Positions 1-7,449 of a DNA stretch of 37,999 nt are shown one piece after another; the first letter of the stretch is position 1, and each line of letters begins with the position of its first letter. The notes under the pieces were generated by a model. That model searched no databases, had not been told where the DNA came from, and saw nothing but the letters and a program-made list of their open reading frames with translations. Both the position numbers and the translations under genes were made by a program. The DNA lies in the NCBI GenBank assembly GCA_016926795.1, contig JAFGNW010000038.1:1-37999 (forward strand). The letters run 5' to 3'. This DNA is from Candidatus Zixiibacteriota bacterium. Its GTDB lineage: Bacteria > Zixibacteria > MSB-5A5 > GN15 > FEB-12.

Positions 1-596
1 CCGCCGGCATCGCCCACGCATACGCTGGGTGTGCCCGACTCGGTCGGGAAAAGTAAATCCTGGGTGATATTTATCAACGTGCCGTCAAAATACTCGTAAA
101 CGCTGTCGGAAAGAAAAAGAGTGTCACCGGTTTTCGACGACAGGGTATTGTTATTGCAGTTGTACCAGCGCCACCGGTAGGGTACGAAATCGCAACCATA
201 TTCGGCGGGGTTGACGACATCAAAATAAACCCGGGCCAGCTCCCCCGATGTCGAGGCGAAGCAGGAAGGATGATAGGCGCCGTTGTTGATGTCGGCCAAA
301 GCGATAATTTTGACGCCGTACGCGGAATTTTCGGTATGGGTGAAATATTCCCATTCACAGTCTTCCAAAAGCTGTCCCATCTGAACCGAACTCAGATGCA
401 GAGCCGAATCATATAAGAAATACAGTTCGAAACCGCCGATTTCCATGCCGGGGGAGGGATTATCGAAATTGATGACCGCCTCTACAAGATTGTCCGAATA
501 ACCGTTTTTTATAAGCGTGGTATAGATAGCGGGATTGGCCCAGACCGAACCCGTCAAACCGACGAGCGACAATATTATGAAAACAGCTTTTTTCAT
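1..596 (-). CDS. Secreted protein, N-terminal part (runs off the left edge); cohesin-like fold possible
   Basis: The minus frame is open from an ATG at 594-596 to the window edge, about 198 codons. It starts with a clear signal peptide (MKKAVFIILSLVGLTGSVWA, cleavage near Ala20). The mature part is rich in Asn, Asp, Tyr and Phe. Its stretch NFDNPSPGMEIGGFELYFLY followed by alternating hydrophobic strands resembles the cohesin-like domains of secreted, dockerin-bearing proteins in FCB-group bacteria. That likeness is by eye and weak. No Shine-Dalgarno is visible before the ATG, but base use at third positions and the signal peptide make the frame convincing. The C-terminus, where any anchoring or sorting domain would lie, is outside the window. 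A forward-strand ATG-free overlap and a 94-codon ORF in another minus frame are shadows of it. Confidence 0.75.
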   Translation of the reverse strand, partial: MKKAVFIILSLVGLTGSVWANPAIYTTLIKNGYSDNLVEAVINFDNPSPGMEIGGFELYFLYDSALHLSSVQMGQLLEDCEWEYFTHTENSAYGVKIIALADINNGAYHPSCFASTSGELARVYFDVVNPAEYGCDFVPYRWRWYNCNNNTLSSKTGDTLFLSDSVYEYFDGTLINITQDLLFPTESGTPSVCVGDAG

Positions 597-942
597 TACA
601 TTTTCATTCGATTTCAGATATTCTAAACAGCCTTATTCTTAAAACCGGGCTTTTTTAAACGAAAGAGGCAGCTATGTTATATAAATCGGAACCGGAACCT
701 GGTTCTTTATCGGTATAATCTTAAAACGGTAAGAAATGCTGATGTGCCCGTTCACAGTAAACTCGCCCAACGTTGCAATAGACCGGTACAATTCAATCAA
801 AGACAAAAGAATAAACTACCTTAAATACAATATAACTCTCTTTGGACTATATAGCAAGGCTTAAAAGACCGCGACCCTGACCGCCGGGAACTGAAGATAT
901 CTTTTGACAACCGGCTTCGGGTCTGTTACTATCGGATAACAT
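597..942. other. Intergenic region between divergent genes
   Basis: This 346-base AT-rich gap separates the secreted-protein gene (minus) from the permease gene (plus). No ORF with coding character is seen. It contains a promoter-like pair just before the permease, listed separately, and a TATAAT at 714-719 that lacks a recognisable -35 box. No convincing promoter for the minus-strand gene was found. Confidence 0.5.
904..932 (+). promoter_or_regulatory. Putative sigma70 promoter of the permease gene
   Basis: TTGACA at 904-909 and TACTAT at 927-932 are separated by 17 bases. The predicted transcription start falls near 939-943, at or next to the ATG at 943, which would give a leaderless or nearly leaderless mRNA. 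Confidence 0.5.
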
Positions 943-1827
943 ATGCGTTCAGCACCATCGAAATTGAAAGTATTTCTGGCCGATGCCGGTCTTTTTTACG
1001 CCGCCGCCATCTGGGGCGCGACCTTCATAATGGTCAAAGCCGCCCTGGCCGATATCGACCCGATCGTCATGGTCGGTTACCGTTTTCTCATAGCCGGTTC
1101 GGTGCTTCTGGTTTTCGTGCTGTTGACCGGTCGACGGTTGTTCGAAGGACTGGGCCGGGCTTTTGCCCTGGCGGTCATGCTCTGGTTCCTCTACGTCCCC
1201 CAGACGATGGGTCTTAAATACACCACCGCTTCCAACTCCGGTTTCATCACCGGTTTGTTCGTCATGTTTGTGCCGCTTTTTTTGAGAACCATCTTCAAAC
1301 GGCGACCGACCCTTATGGAAGTGACAGCTTCGTTTGTGTCACTGGGCGGTCTGTGGTTTTTGACCGGCGGCCTTCGCGATATCAATATCGGCGATATCCT
1401 CACCCTCTCGGCAGCCTTGACTTATGCCCTGCACCTGCTGTATTCAGACAAATACATGAAAGCCGGTATCGACCCCTTTTTAATAAGCTGCCAGCAGTTT
1501 TTAATCGTGGGGGGGTTGTGCTTGTTGACGGCACTGGTGATTGACCTGCCGTTTGGAGTAGGCTCGATGAAGGCGGGCGGGATAGTCGTTTTCCTGGCGC
1601 TTTTCCCCACCCTGTCGGCTTTCGTCATCCAGATGGTAGCCCAGAAAATAACTTCGCCCCTGCGGGTATCCCTGATATTCGCTCTCGAACCGGTTTTCGC
1701 CGCCCTTTTTGCCTGGACTCTGGGGGGCGAGACTTTCATTACTCACCGGGCACTGGGCGGTCTGTTGATTTTCGCCGCCCTCGTCATTTCCGGTCTGCCG
1801 GTACCCGGTCAGAAAAAAACCGGTTAA
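943..1827 (+). CDS. DMT-superfamily permease (EamA family)
   Basis: A 294-residue integral membrane protein with about ten hydrophobic segments arranged as two repeated EamA halves, the usual size for the drug/metabolite transporter superfamily. The first half begins near residue 17 with the family's typical AAIWGATFIMVK segment, and the second begins near residue 150. Family members export amino acids, metabolites or toxic compounds across the inner membrane, but the substrate cannot be read from the sequence. No Shine-Dalgarno precedes the ATG, and the promoter-like pair just upstream suggests a leaderless transcript. It ends 13 bases before the convergent iron-sulfur protein gene and stands alone, so context gives no hint of substrate. 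Confidence 0.9.
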   Translation: MRSAPSKLKVFLADAGLFYAAAIWGATFIMVKAALADIDPIVMVGYRFLIAGSVLLVFVLLTGRRLFEGLGRAFALAVMLWFLYVPQTMGLKYTTASNSGFITGLFVMFVPLFLRTIFKRRPTLMEVTASFVSLGGLWFLTGGLRDINIGDILTLSAALTYALHLLYSDKYMKAGIDPFLISCQQFLIVGGLCLLTALVIDLPFGVGSMKAGGIVVFLALFPTLSAFVIQMVAQKITSPLRVSLIFALEPVFAALFAWTLGGETFITHRALGGLLIFAALVISGLPVPGQKKTG

Positions 1828-1840
1828 ACGGAAAACTGCG

Positions 1841-3448
1841 TCAGTGTAATTCCCATTCGATAAAGCCCTCACGGACATCGGTCATACAGTTGACTATCAA
1901 TTCCACCAGCCCGCCGTAAAGAATCCGTGACCTCTCCCAGGCGTCGTAATAGGTCAGCAGGTCACGTATCTGTCCCTTACAGTTCGAGCAGGGGGCGCAG
2001 ACGTATTTATTGACCCCGGAATCGAATTCTTCTTTGGTAAAGGCGCCGAGTATCTGGGCGAATTTTTTTCGGCCCGGGATGGTCATACGCCAGCTGGGGA
2101 AATTGGCTCCCTGCATGATAGCAAAACCGCTCCCGCCGCCGCAGCAGTAATTGTGGACGCCGTGCGGTGTCATCTCCCGGAACTGCGGACATATTTTCTT
2201 GATTACCCGCCGTTGTGGTTGAATGATACCCATCGAGCGGGTAATATTGCACGGGTCGTGAAGAGTGACCGGGAAATTGTTCCGTTCCGGGTCAACCTTT
2301 ATTTTTCCGCTCATGATAATATCTTCCAAGGTGACAAAACAGGATTCGCGAGGGATATTGACATCGTCGACCCAGACCCGGTCACCGATGGCCATGATGG
2401 CCTTGTGAGCATGACCGCACTCGGCCACCACCACTTTTTTAACGCCCATCTTTTTAGCGATTTCGGCGTGCTTGAGGGTGACCCGCGCCAGTTGAACATC
2501 CTCATAGAACAAACCGTAGTTGACCGAATCATAACCCACCAAATCGCTGGACATGGTCCAGTTGAGACCGGCCAGCTCGAAAATAATTGCGAAGGCTTCG
2601 ATATTTTCCGGCCAGGACAGAAATTCCCCGGCGTTGTGAATCAGGAGAATATCCGCGCCGGCTTTGTCAAACGGCATTTTGATGTTCAGACCGGTACGTT
2701 CGGTGATGTCCTCTTCCATGAACTCGATCAGGTCCATCAGCGCCATCGGACTGATACCGGTCGAAGAGCCGGTTTCAAGTTGTTTGACGGTGCCTTCCTC
2801 GTGAAGTTCGGCGGGCACGATGCCCATCTCCTGGCTGAAGAGTTTCCTGATTTCACGGGCAATCAAGCCGTTGTCCACACCCATCGGGCAAGTCTGGGCG
2901 CAGCGGCGGCAGAGCGTGCAACGGTAAGCCAGTTGGGCTAGCCGCGCTACCGTTTCCCAGTTGAGGTCGATATCCGAGCCGGTAAATTTAGCCGTCAACT
3001 TCCCGCCCGGACTGATGTGCTTTCTTATTATCCGCCTCAAAATCTCGCTGCGGAAGAGGGGTCGGTATATTTCCGCCCGGCCGCTCATCTCGAATATGGG
3101 GCAGGCCTCGGCACAGGTGTTACAGCGCACACAGTTGTCTATCGAAAGCATGAACGGTTTGAGGAAGGTCCAGTTGTTTTCCACCGTCAGCAGTTTTTTC
3201 AAACCTTCAAGAAATTTGGCCACCAGACGTTCTTTTTCCTCGTCCGTTTCGGGGGCCGGTACCGGGACGTTGAGAATACCATCGAGAGATATATCCTTGC
3301 CCTTGCGCTTGATTTCGGCCACCTCGGGATACGGTGGGTCTTCCCAGTCTTCGTAGGGGTAGGGAAGTTTCGGAAGGTCTTTCGGGTCCAGCGTATATAA
3401 CCGGTCGGTCTTTTTACTGATGTCTTTTACTTTGATAAGCCTGCTCAT
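1841..3448 (-). CDS. DsrK/HdrD-like iron-sulfur protein
   Basis: A 535-residue cytoplasmic electron-transfer subunit. Two [4Fe-4S] ferredoxin motifs are visible: C106-x2-C109-x2-C112-x3-C116 and C177-x2-C180-x2-C183-x3-C187. The C-terminal half has a CCG-type domain, with HDPCN, then CCGGGSG (near residue 430), then CAPCSNC (near 483). This is the layout of heterodisulfide-reductase D-type proteins such as DsrK, HmeD and TmcB, which couple a membrane cytochrome to thiol/disulfide chemistry in the cytoplasm. Its ATG overlaps the TGA of the cytochrome gene upstream by ATGA, so the two are translationally coupled. GGAGATGAAG precedes it as ribosome binding site. No DsrAB, DsrC, DsrJOP or HdrABC gene is in the window, so the physiological partner is unknown. 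Confidence 0.88.
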   Translation of the reverse strand: MSRLIKVKDISKKTDRLYTLDPKDLPKLPYPYEDWEDPPYPEVAEIKRKGKDISLDGILNVPVPAPETDEEKERLVAKFLEGLKKLLTVENNWTFLKPFMLSIDNCVRCNTCAEACPIFEMSGRAEIYRPLFRSEILRRIIRKHISPGGKLTAKFTGSDIDLNWETVARLAQLAYRCTLCRRCAQTCPMGVDNGLIAREIRKLFSQEMGIVPAELHEEGTVKQLETGSSTGISPMALMDLIEFMEEDITERTGLNIKMPFDKAGADILLIHNAGEFLSWPENIEAFAIIFELAGLNWTMSSDLVGYDSVNYGLFYEDVQLARVTLKHAEIAKKMGVKKVVVAECGHAHKAIMAIGDRVWVDDVNIPRESCFVTLEDIIMSGKIKVDPERNNFPVTLHDPCNITRSMGIIQPQRRVIKKICPQFREMTPHGVHNYCCGGGSGFAIMQGANFPSWRMTIPGRKKFAQILGAFTKEEFDSGVNKYVCAPCSNCKGQIRDLLTYYDAWERSRILYGGLVELIVNCMTDVREGFIEWELH

Positions 3449-4359
3449 TTCTTCATCTCCTTAACCACCTCGGACCAGGGTTTGCCGGTTTGAATGTGGG
3501 AAGCGCTCCAGCCGACCTTCTTCTGGAGCAGTTCCATAATCCGCTTTTCGATTTTACTGCCGCGCTCGTTGGGAGTGTCGCTCCAGCGCACGGCGTGATA
3601 AAGAAAATACTTAGCCACGAAATGCGACATCCGCGTCAGCGGGATGTACATGATTAAAAGCGACATCGTCACTATCTCGAGAGTAAATAGAACGTTCGGT
3701 ATCGCGGTCGGTGAGAATGTCACCAGCGACCGAACATAACCGCGAAGAACAGCGAACGAAGGGTCGGAGCCGAAATGGAACGCAAGCGTTATTACGACGA
3801 CGACATCGAAAAAAAGCAGATTAAAATATTCGGCAAACGAGTTGTAAGCTTTTTGATTGCTGTCAAGGGCGCGCCAGAAAAACAGACCCAGAGCACCATA
3901 ACCGGCCAGTATCAAACCGACATAGCCGGAGATGACCGTCAGGTAATGAACCAGAGCGCCGAATGTCCCGGCATCAACGACCACCGCGGACCCGGCGGCT
4001 TCCATAATACCTCCCAGCAGCAAAAGGAACAGCCAGCCGATGCAAATATAAAGTCCCAGATGAAACGGCAGGGAGAAAAGCCACACCTTCTTGTTGTGAT
4101 GAAATACTCCCTTCAGAAGAAATATTTCCATCATCATTTCCTTAACTTCGTTGAACAGGTCGGAATGACGGGGTTTGCTCCACCAGTCGAGTTCTTCCAG
4201 ATAAGAACCGCCGTATTCCGCTTTCCCCCTTTCATGGGGAACCGGGTACAATTCCCAGCGAAAATTCTGAGGGGCTGTCATATACCTCAAGGCTTTGGCA
4301 ATCATGGCGACTATGGCAATTAAAATCGAAACATAGGTCACCCACTGGATTAACATCAT
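3445..4359 (-). CDS. NarI/DsrM-like membrane cytochrome b subunit
   Basis: About 304 residues with five or six hydrophobic segments. Family knowledge links NarI, DsrM and HmeC: they oxidise menaquinol and pass electrons through two b hemes to a partner iron-sulfur subunit. Candidate heme histidines lie in PFHLGLYICIGW, near VHYLTVISGYVG, in LAFHFG and in the C-terminal RMSHFVAKYFLYHAVRW stretch, which is very like DsrM. The open frame extends to 4416 inside the Rrf2 gene. ATG 4359 is preferred because AAAAGGAGTGG lies seven bases upstream, giving a 13-base gap after the regulator. A second ATG follows directly at 4356. The gene is coupled to the DsrK-like gene by an ATGA overlap, so the pair probably forms one quinone-linked complex. 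Confidence 0.85.
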   Translation of the reverse strand: MMLIQWVTYVSILIAIVAMIAKALRYMTAPQNFRWELYPVPHERGKAEYGGSYLEELDWWSKPRHSDLFNEVKEMMMEIFLLKGVFHHNKKVWLFSLPFHLGLYICIGWLFLLLLGGIMEAAGSAVVVDAGTFGALVHYLTVISGYVGLILAGYGALGLFFWRALDSNQKAYNSFAEYFNLLFFDVVVVITLAFHFGSDPSFAVLRGYVRSLVTFSPTAIPNVLFTLEIVTMSLLIMYIPLTRMSHFVAKYFLYHAVRWSDTPNERGSKIEKRIMELLQKKVGWSASHIQTGKPWSEVVKEMKK

Positions 4360-4372
4360 CAAACCACTCCTT

Positions 4373-4888
4373 TTACTTATTTTTAACCGCCGGACAACTC
4401 CGTTGATAGGAATCATCGGCTAAATATTTATCGGGATTTAAAAGTTTCATTTCCGGATATTTATTACGCATTTTTTCTTTGTAATGCCGGTCGATTAAAT
4501 CCGCCAGGGTGTACTCGTCAAATATCTCCATCATCTTTTCGCTGGCAATTACCCAGACCATCCGAGCCTCACAAAAACTGCTGTTGAGACAGATATCGGG
4601 ATTATAAACGCACTCCGTCAATTCCATCGGACCCTGGACAGCTTCCAGTATCTCCCGGACCTTTATCTCCCGGGGTGGACGGGCCAGTCGATAACCGCCG
4701 TTTTTCCCCGAAATACCAAAAATCAAGCCGTTATTTCTTAACGGGATAGCCAGTTGAACCAGGTAGTTGACCGACAGTCCGGTAATTTTGGCGACCCGCC
4801 CCAGATGGACCAGCTTTTTGTTTTGAAGTTCTCTCGCCAGCTCGACCATCATTCTTAAACCATATCTGGCTCGAGTAGAAAATCTCAT
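4373..4888 (-). CDS. Rrf2-family transcriptional regulator with three cysteines
   Basis: A 171-residue regulator. The N-terminal winged helix (residues 1-80) has the family signatures RYGLRMMVELA, the helix SVNYLVQL and the wing SGKNGGYRLAR. Three cysteines follow at C93, C100 and C106 (C-x6-C-x5-C). That matches the place and spacing at which IscR, NsrR and RirA bind an iron-sulfur cluster, so sensing of cluster status, nitric oxide or redox state is likely. The length slightly exceeds the usual 130-165 residues because of a C-terminal tail. It is the first gene of the operon with the cytochrome and DsrK-like subunits, which are the probable targets. A promoter and a small dyad lie directly upstream. 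Confidence 0.88.
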   Translation of the reverse strand: MRFSTRARYGLRMMVELARELQNKKLVHLGRVAKITGLSVNYLVQLAIPLRNNGLIFGISGKNGGYRLARPPREIKVREILEAVQGPMELTECVYNPDICLNSSFCEARMVWVIASEKMMEIFDEYTLADLIDRHYKEKMRNKYPEMKLLNPDKYLADDSYQRSCPAVKNK

Positions 4889-4933
4889 AATAAAATCCTG
4901 TTAAGATAAAATATTCTTCTCATTTATAAGTTA

Positions 4934-4951
4934 TACTACAAAACCTTAGTA
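4934..4951. promoter_or_regulatory. Candidate autoregulatory operator
   Basis: TACTA (4934-4938) and TAGTA (4947-4951) form an 18-base dyad with an 8-base spacer, lying on the predicted transcription start. The position suits repression by the Rrf2 protein encoded just downstream. It does not match a named Rrf2-family consensus that I can recall closely. Confidence 0.3.
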
Positions 4952-4953
4952 AA

Positions 4954-4982
4954 ATGATAAATTTAATAGGAGTATTTGTCAA
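4954..4982 (-). promoter_or_regulatory. Promoter of the Rrf2-cytochrome-DsrK-like operon
   Basis: On the minus strand TTGACA (4982-4977) is followed after 17 bases by TATCAT (4959-4954), a near-consensus sigma70 promoter. The predicted start is near 4947, leaving a leader of about 60 bases before the regulator's ATG. Confidence 0.6.
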
Positions 4983-5035
4983 GTGAATTCTTTCACAATA
5001 ATTTCAATTTTTTTCGGGTGAACTCATTTTTTTTC

Positions 5036-5065
5036 TTGCACTTATGAATCTTATTGGCGTATAAT
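5036..5065 (+). promoter_or_regulatory. Strong sigma70-type promoter of a short RNA
   Basis: TTGCAC (5036-5041), an 18-base spacer and a perfect TATAAT (5060-5065) predict a start near 5071-5073. It is divergent from the Rrf2 operon promoter and drives the short unit ending at the terminator near 5222. Confidence 0.65.
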
Positions 5066-5070
5066 ATAGT

Positions 5071-5222
5071 ACACAAGAAAGGAGGTGATCTTATTAAAAA
5101 TATAGATTTATGTGAGGTGGCTGCTACTTAGGCTGCCCCGGCGGTTTCGTTGGGGTACCCTGAGTAAATCCCAACAGTTTTACCGGCCTGACCTCTTTTT
5201 TATAAAGTGGTCAGGTTTTTTT
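5071..5222 (+). ncRNA. Short SD-led structured transcript, function unknown
   Basis: The predicted RNA of about 150 bases begins with AGAAAGGAGGTGATC (5076-5090), complementary over 15 bases to a typical 16S rRNA 3' end. No ATG, GTG or TTG sits at a workable distance. The codon seven bases after GGAGG is ATT (5093), which opens a 12-codon frame ending in TAG (5129-5131). The 3' half is structured: GTTGGG (5149-5154) pairs with CCCAAC (5170-5175), flanked by CCGG (5138-5141) and CCGG (5183-5186). A terminator hairpin follows. It could be a leader peptide from a non-standard start, a regulatory RNA, or an RNA that engages the 30S subunit. I do not recognise a named RNA family. The assignment as an RNA rests on the promoter, pairing and terminator only. 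Confidence 0.5.
5187..5222 (+). terminator. Rho-independent terminator of the short RNA
   Basis: CCTGACC (5187-5193) pairs with GGTCAGG (5209-5215). After one T-T mismatch, CTTT pairs with AAAG, closing a 5-base loop. Seven T residues follow (5216-5222). The hairpin overlaps the TGA of the convergent flavoprotein gene. Confidence 0.8.
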
Positions 5223-5741
5223 ATGTCCGGATTCCGATGGCTGCCATTGGCGAAGTTCCTGAAACCGGGAAACATGATAATATCTAGTCACGGAAACTTT
5301 AAAGAGGGTCGAGGTTTCGGCTTCGATAAATGCTTTCAAGTGGGGGTGGCGTTTACCCAGCAGAAGTGACCAGGTCTGGAGGCTGGTTTCTTCCTCGATT
5401 TCCCCGGCCCGACCAGTCACCGTCAGGGCTTCGACCCGGCTCATTTCATCGGGATGCTTTCCCCGGGTATCGATTACCAGCGCCACCCCCTCGTTTTTTT
5501 TCAGCAAGCTGTATTTCCGGGTTTCTTTCGGAGTGGCGAAAACGAAGGCGCTCAGGTCGTCGCTGAACGCGAAAGCCACCAGCGAACCGTATGGTTCCTC
5601 CTCTCCCTGGGTGCACAGCACGCCATAAGGCTCTTCGTTGACGAGACGACGGATACGTTCTGGCAGTTCCGGATCATCGATTATTTTTCGCGGCTTTATA
5701 GCCAGTTTATCATCAGGTTCGGATTTATCTCTGGAAGTCAT
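5211..5741 (-). CDS. Pyridoxamine 5'-phosphate oxidase-fold flavin-binding protein
   Basis: A 176-residue protein of the FMN-binding split-barrel (PPOX) fold, closest by eye to the HugZ-like branch. A charged N-terminus leads into IRRLVNEEPYGVLCTQGEEEPYGSLVAFAF, which is the first barrel strands with the usual short-chain 'low-residue, SLVAFA' pattern. FVFATPKETRKYSLLKK and VALVIDTRGKHPDE follow. Relatives bind FMN, F420 or heme and serve as oxidoreductases or heme-handling proteins, and the ligand here cannot be told. The start is the ATG at 5741. Its stop codon lies inside the terminator hairpin of the convergent short RNA, so transcription of the two could interfere. It stands alone on its strand. 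Confidence 0.8.
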   Translation of the reverse strand: MTSRDKSEPDDKLAIKPRKIIDDPELPERIRRLVNEEPYGVLCTQGEEEPYGSLVAFAFSDDLSAFVFATPKETRKYSLLKKNEGVALVIDTRGKHPDEMSRVEALTVTGRAGEIEEETSLQTWSLLLGKRHPHLKAFIEAETSTLFKVSVTRYYHVSRFQELRQWQPSESGHKKT

Positions 5742-5888
5742 ATTAGCCTCATTTTATTTTAAATTGTTTTCATCATCGAAAATATCAAACAAAGCGCTTG
5801 TCAGCAAGGCAACAATTCTTATATTTGAACACCAACTTAGCATTCGTTAAATATACATCGACGGTAGCGGACAGGAAAGGCTCTTCTG

Positions 5889-6662
5889 ATGAAAAGAATC
5901 AAGATGCTCTCATGGAACGTCAACGGCCTGCGCGCTATTCACAAAAAAGGATTTCTTGAATGGCTGGCCAAAACCAGTCCGGATATCCTCTGTCTTCAGG
6001 AAACCAAGGCTCATCCGGAACAGCTCCCCCCGGAATTGATTGCCGTCGACGGTTATCACACTTATTATGTCTCGGCTGAGCGCAAAGGTTACAGCGGTGT
6101 TGCCCTGTACACCCGGGAAAAAACCAACCGGATAAAATCCGGGCTCAGTATCGAGCGTTTCGATATTGAGGGCCGTACGCTTATCGCTGAATACGACAAA
6201 TTTATTCTGTTCAACATATATTATCCGAACGGCAAAGCCTCAAAAGAGCGCTTACAGTACAAACTCGATTATTATGAAGCGTTTCTCGAGTACGTCGTCA
6301 AGCTGAAGAAAAAAAGGAAGAATATCGTTATCTGTGGCGATGTCAACACCGCCCACAAAGCCATCGACCTGGCCCGTCCCAAAGAAAACGAAAAAGTATC
6401 CGGTTTCCTTCCCGAAGAACGGGCCTGGATGGACCGGTTTTTCGAACACGGCTTTATCGATACTTTTCGCCTGTTCAATGACCAGCCGGAGCAATATACC
6501 TGGTGGGATATGAAAAGTCGCGCCCGTGACCGGAACGTCGGCTGGCGGATTGATTATTTCTTCGTCAACGAAGCCCTGGAAAAAAACGTCAAAAAAGCCT
6601 TTATCCTGCCTGAAGTCCCCGGTTCCGACCATTGCCCGATCGGTCTGGAAATCGAGATATAA
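5889..6662 (+). CDS. xth: Exodeoxyribonuclease III (AP endonuclease)
   Basis: A 257-residue enzyme of the exonuclease III/EEP family, the normal length. All core motifs are present: SWNVNGLRA near residue 8, the metal-binding Glu in LCLQETK near 38, the GDVNTAH motif near 150, WRIDYFFV near 220 and the terminal catalytic [10 protein letters not shown]. The enzyme incises DNA 5' to abasic sites and removes 3' blocking groups during base excision repair in the cytoplasm. The ATG follows an AGGAAAGG stretch. The gene is a single transcription unit, converging with the crotonase gene five bases after its TAA. Confidence 0.95.
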   Translation: MKRIKMLSWNVNGLRAIHKKGFLEWLAKTSPDILCLQETKAHPEQLPPELIAVDGYHTYYVSAERKGYSGVALYTREKTNRIKSGLSIERFDIEGRTLIAEYDKFILFNIYYPNGKASKERLQYKLDYYEAFLEYVVKLKKKRKNIVICGDVNTAHKAIDLARPKENEKVSGFLPEERAWMDRFFEHGFIDTFRLFNDQPEQYTWWDMKSRARDRNVGWRIDYFFVNEALEKNVKKAFILPEVPGSDHCPIGLEIEI

Positions 6663-6667
6663 TCCGC

Positions 6668-7420
6668 TCAGGGATGAATTAAAATCTGCTTAAGGTTCTT
6701 CATCGTCTCATCCGAGTACCAGATTTCCAGAAAATCCTCGATGGACTTATTTTCCAGACTATCAAATTCCGGGATTTCAATATTACGGGCCAGCCGTTTC
6801 ATGCTCCCGAACGCCTCGCCGTAATTTTTTACATAAATCTGAGCGACATCAAGGGCATCTTTTATAAGGTTCTCCTCGTCTGATATTTTATCCACCAGGT
6901 CCAAGGTAAACGCTTCCTCGGCCGAAAACAGGGCGCCGCTGAGAAGAACCTTCTCCGCATTGCGTTGCCCGACGCAGTTTCTCATCAAAGCCACCGCGCC
7001 AGCGAACAGCGATGCTCCAAAAGTAACCTCGTTGAGGGCAATTTTGGCCTTACCGGTCACCATTACCCGGTAATCGCAGGCGGTGGCCAGGATACATCCC
7101 CCGGCCACGGCATGACCGTTGAGGGCGGCGACCACCCCCTTGGGATATTGATACAGGTAAGCGTAAAAAGCCGTGAACTTGTGCAGAAAATCGATAAAAA
7201 CCTCCCTGGGCAAATCCAGAAACTCCGGGATATCAAAACCGAAAGAAAAGAATTTTCCCCGACCGGTCAGGATAACTGCCTTTACTTCGGGGGCGTCTTT
7301 TAATAAATCAAAACATTGTCGTAATTCCCCGACAACGGTCGTATTGAGAGCGTTAACTTTCCCCCGGCTCAGTGTTACAATCGCTGTTTGCTCTTTTTTT
7401 TCGATTGATACAAATTCCAT
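6668..7420 (-). CDS. Enoyl-CoA hydratase/isomerase (crotonase) family protein
   Basis: A 250-residue crotonase-fold protein. The oxyanion-hole segments are visible as GRGKFFSFGFDIPEFL (near residues 52-68) and ALNGHAVAGGCILATACDYRVM (near 100-120). The helix NEVTFGASLFAG carries a Glu at the usual first catalytic position. The second catalytic Glu of classical hydratases is not obvious, so an isomerase or other crotonase reaction on an acyl-CoA is as likely as hydration. GAGGAGATAAA precedes the ATG. It lies 29 bases downstream of the MutL-like gene on the same strand and could be co-transcribed with it. No other beta-oxidation gene is in the window. Confidence 0.88.
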   Translation of the reverse strand: MEFVSIEKKEQTAIVTLSRGKVNALNTTVVGELRQCFDLLKDAPEVKAVILTGRGKFFSFGFDIPEFLDLPREVFIDFLHKFTAFYAYLYQYPKGVVAALNGHAVAGGCILATACDYRVMVTGKAKIALNEVTFGASLFAGAVALMRNCVGQRNAEKVLLSGALFSAEEAFTLDLVDKISDEENLIKDALDVAQIYVKNYGEAFGSMKRLARNIEIPEFDSLENKSIEDFLEIWYSDETMKNLKQILIHP

Positions 7421-7449
7421 TTTATCTCCTCATTTATCTGCAATCACCT

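Noticed and set aside
2153-2941. 262-codon plus-strand ORF
   Set aside because: It is antisense to the DsrK-like gene. Its residue pattern has no domain and is the usual mirror of GC-rich third positions.
5076-5090. Match to the complement of a 16S rRNA 3' end, suggesting a nearby rRNA gene on the minus strand
   Set aside because: Only 15 bases match and the flanks have no other 16S or spacer sequence. It is a long Shine-Dalgarno sequence.
5110-5163. ATG-TGA at 5110-5115 read as Met-selenocysteine followed by a Gly/Cys-rich peptide
   Set aside because: The ATG is 25 bases from the Shine-Dalgarno, and no selenocysteine insertion hairpin placed right after the TGA is evident.
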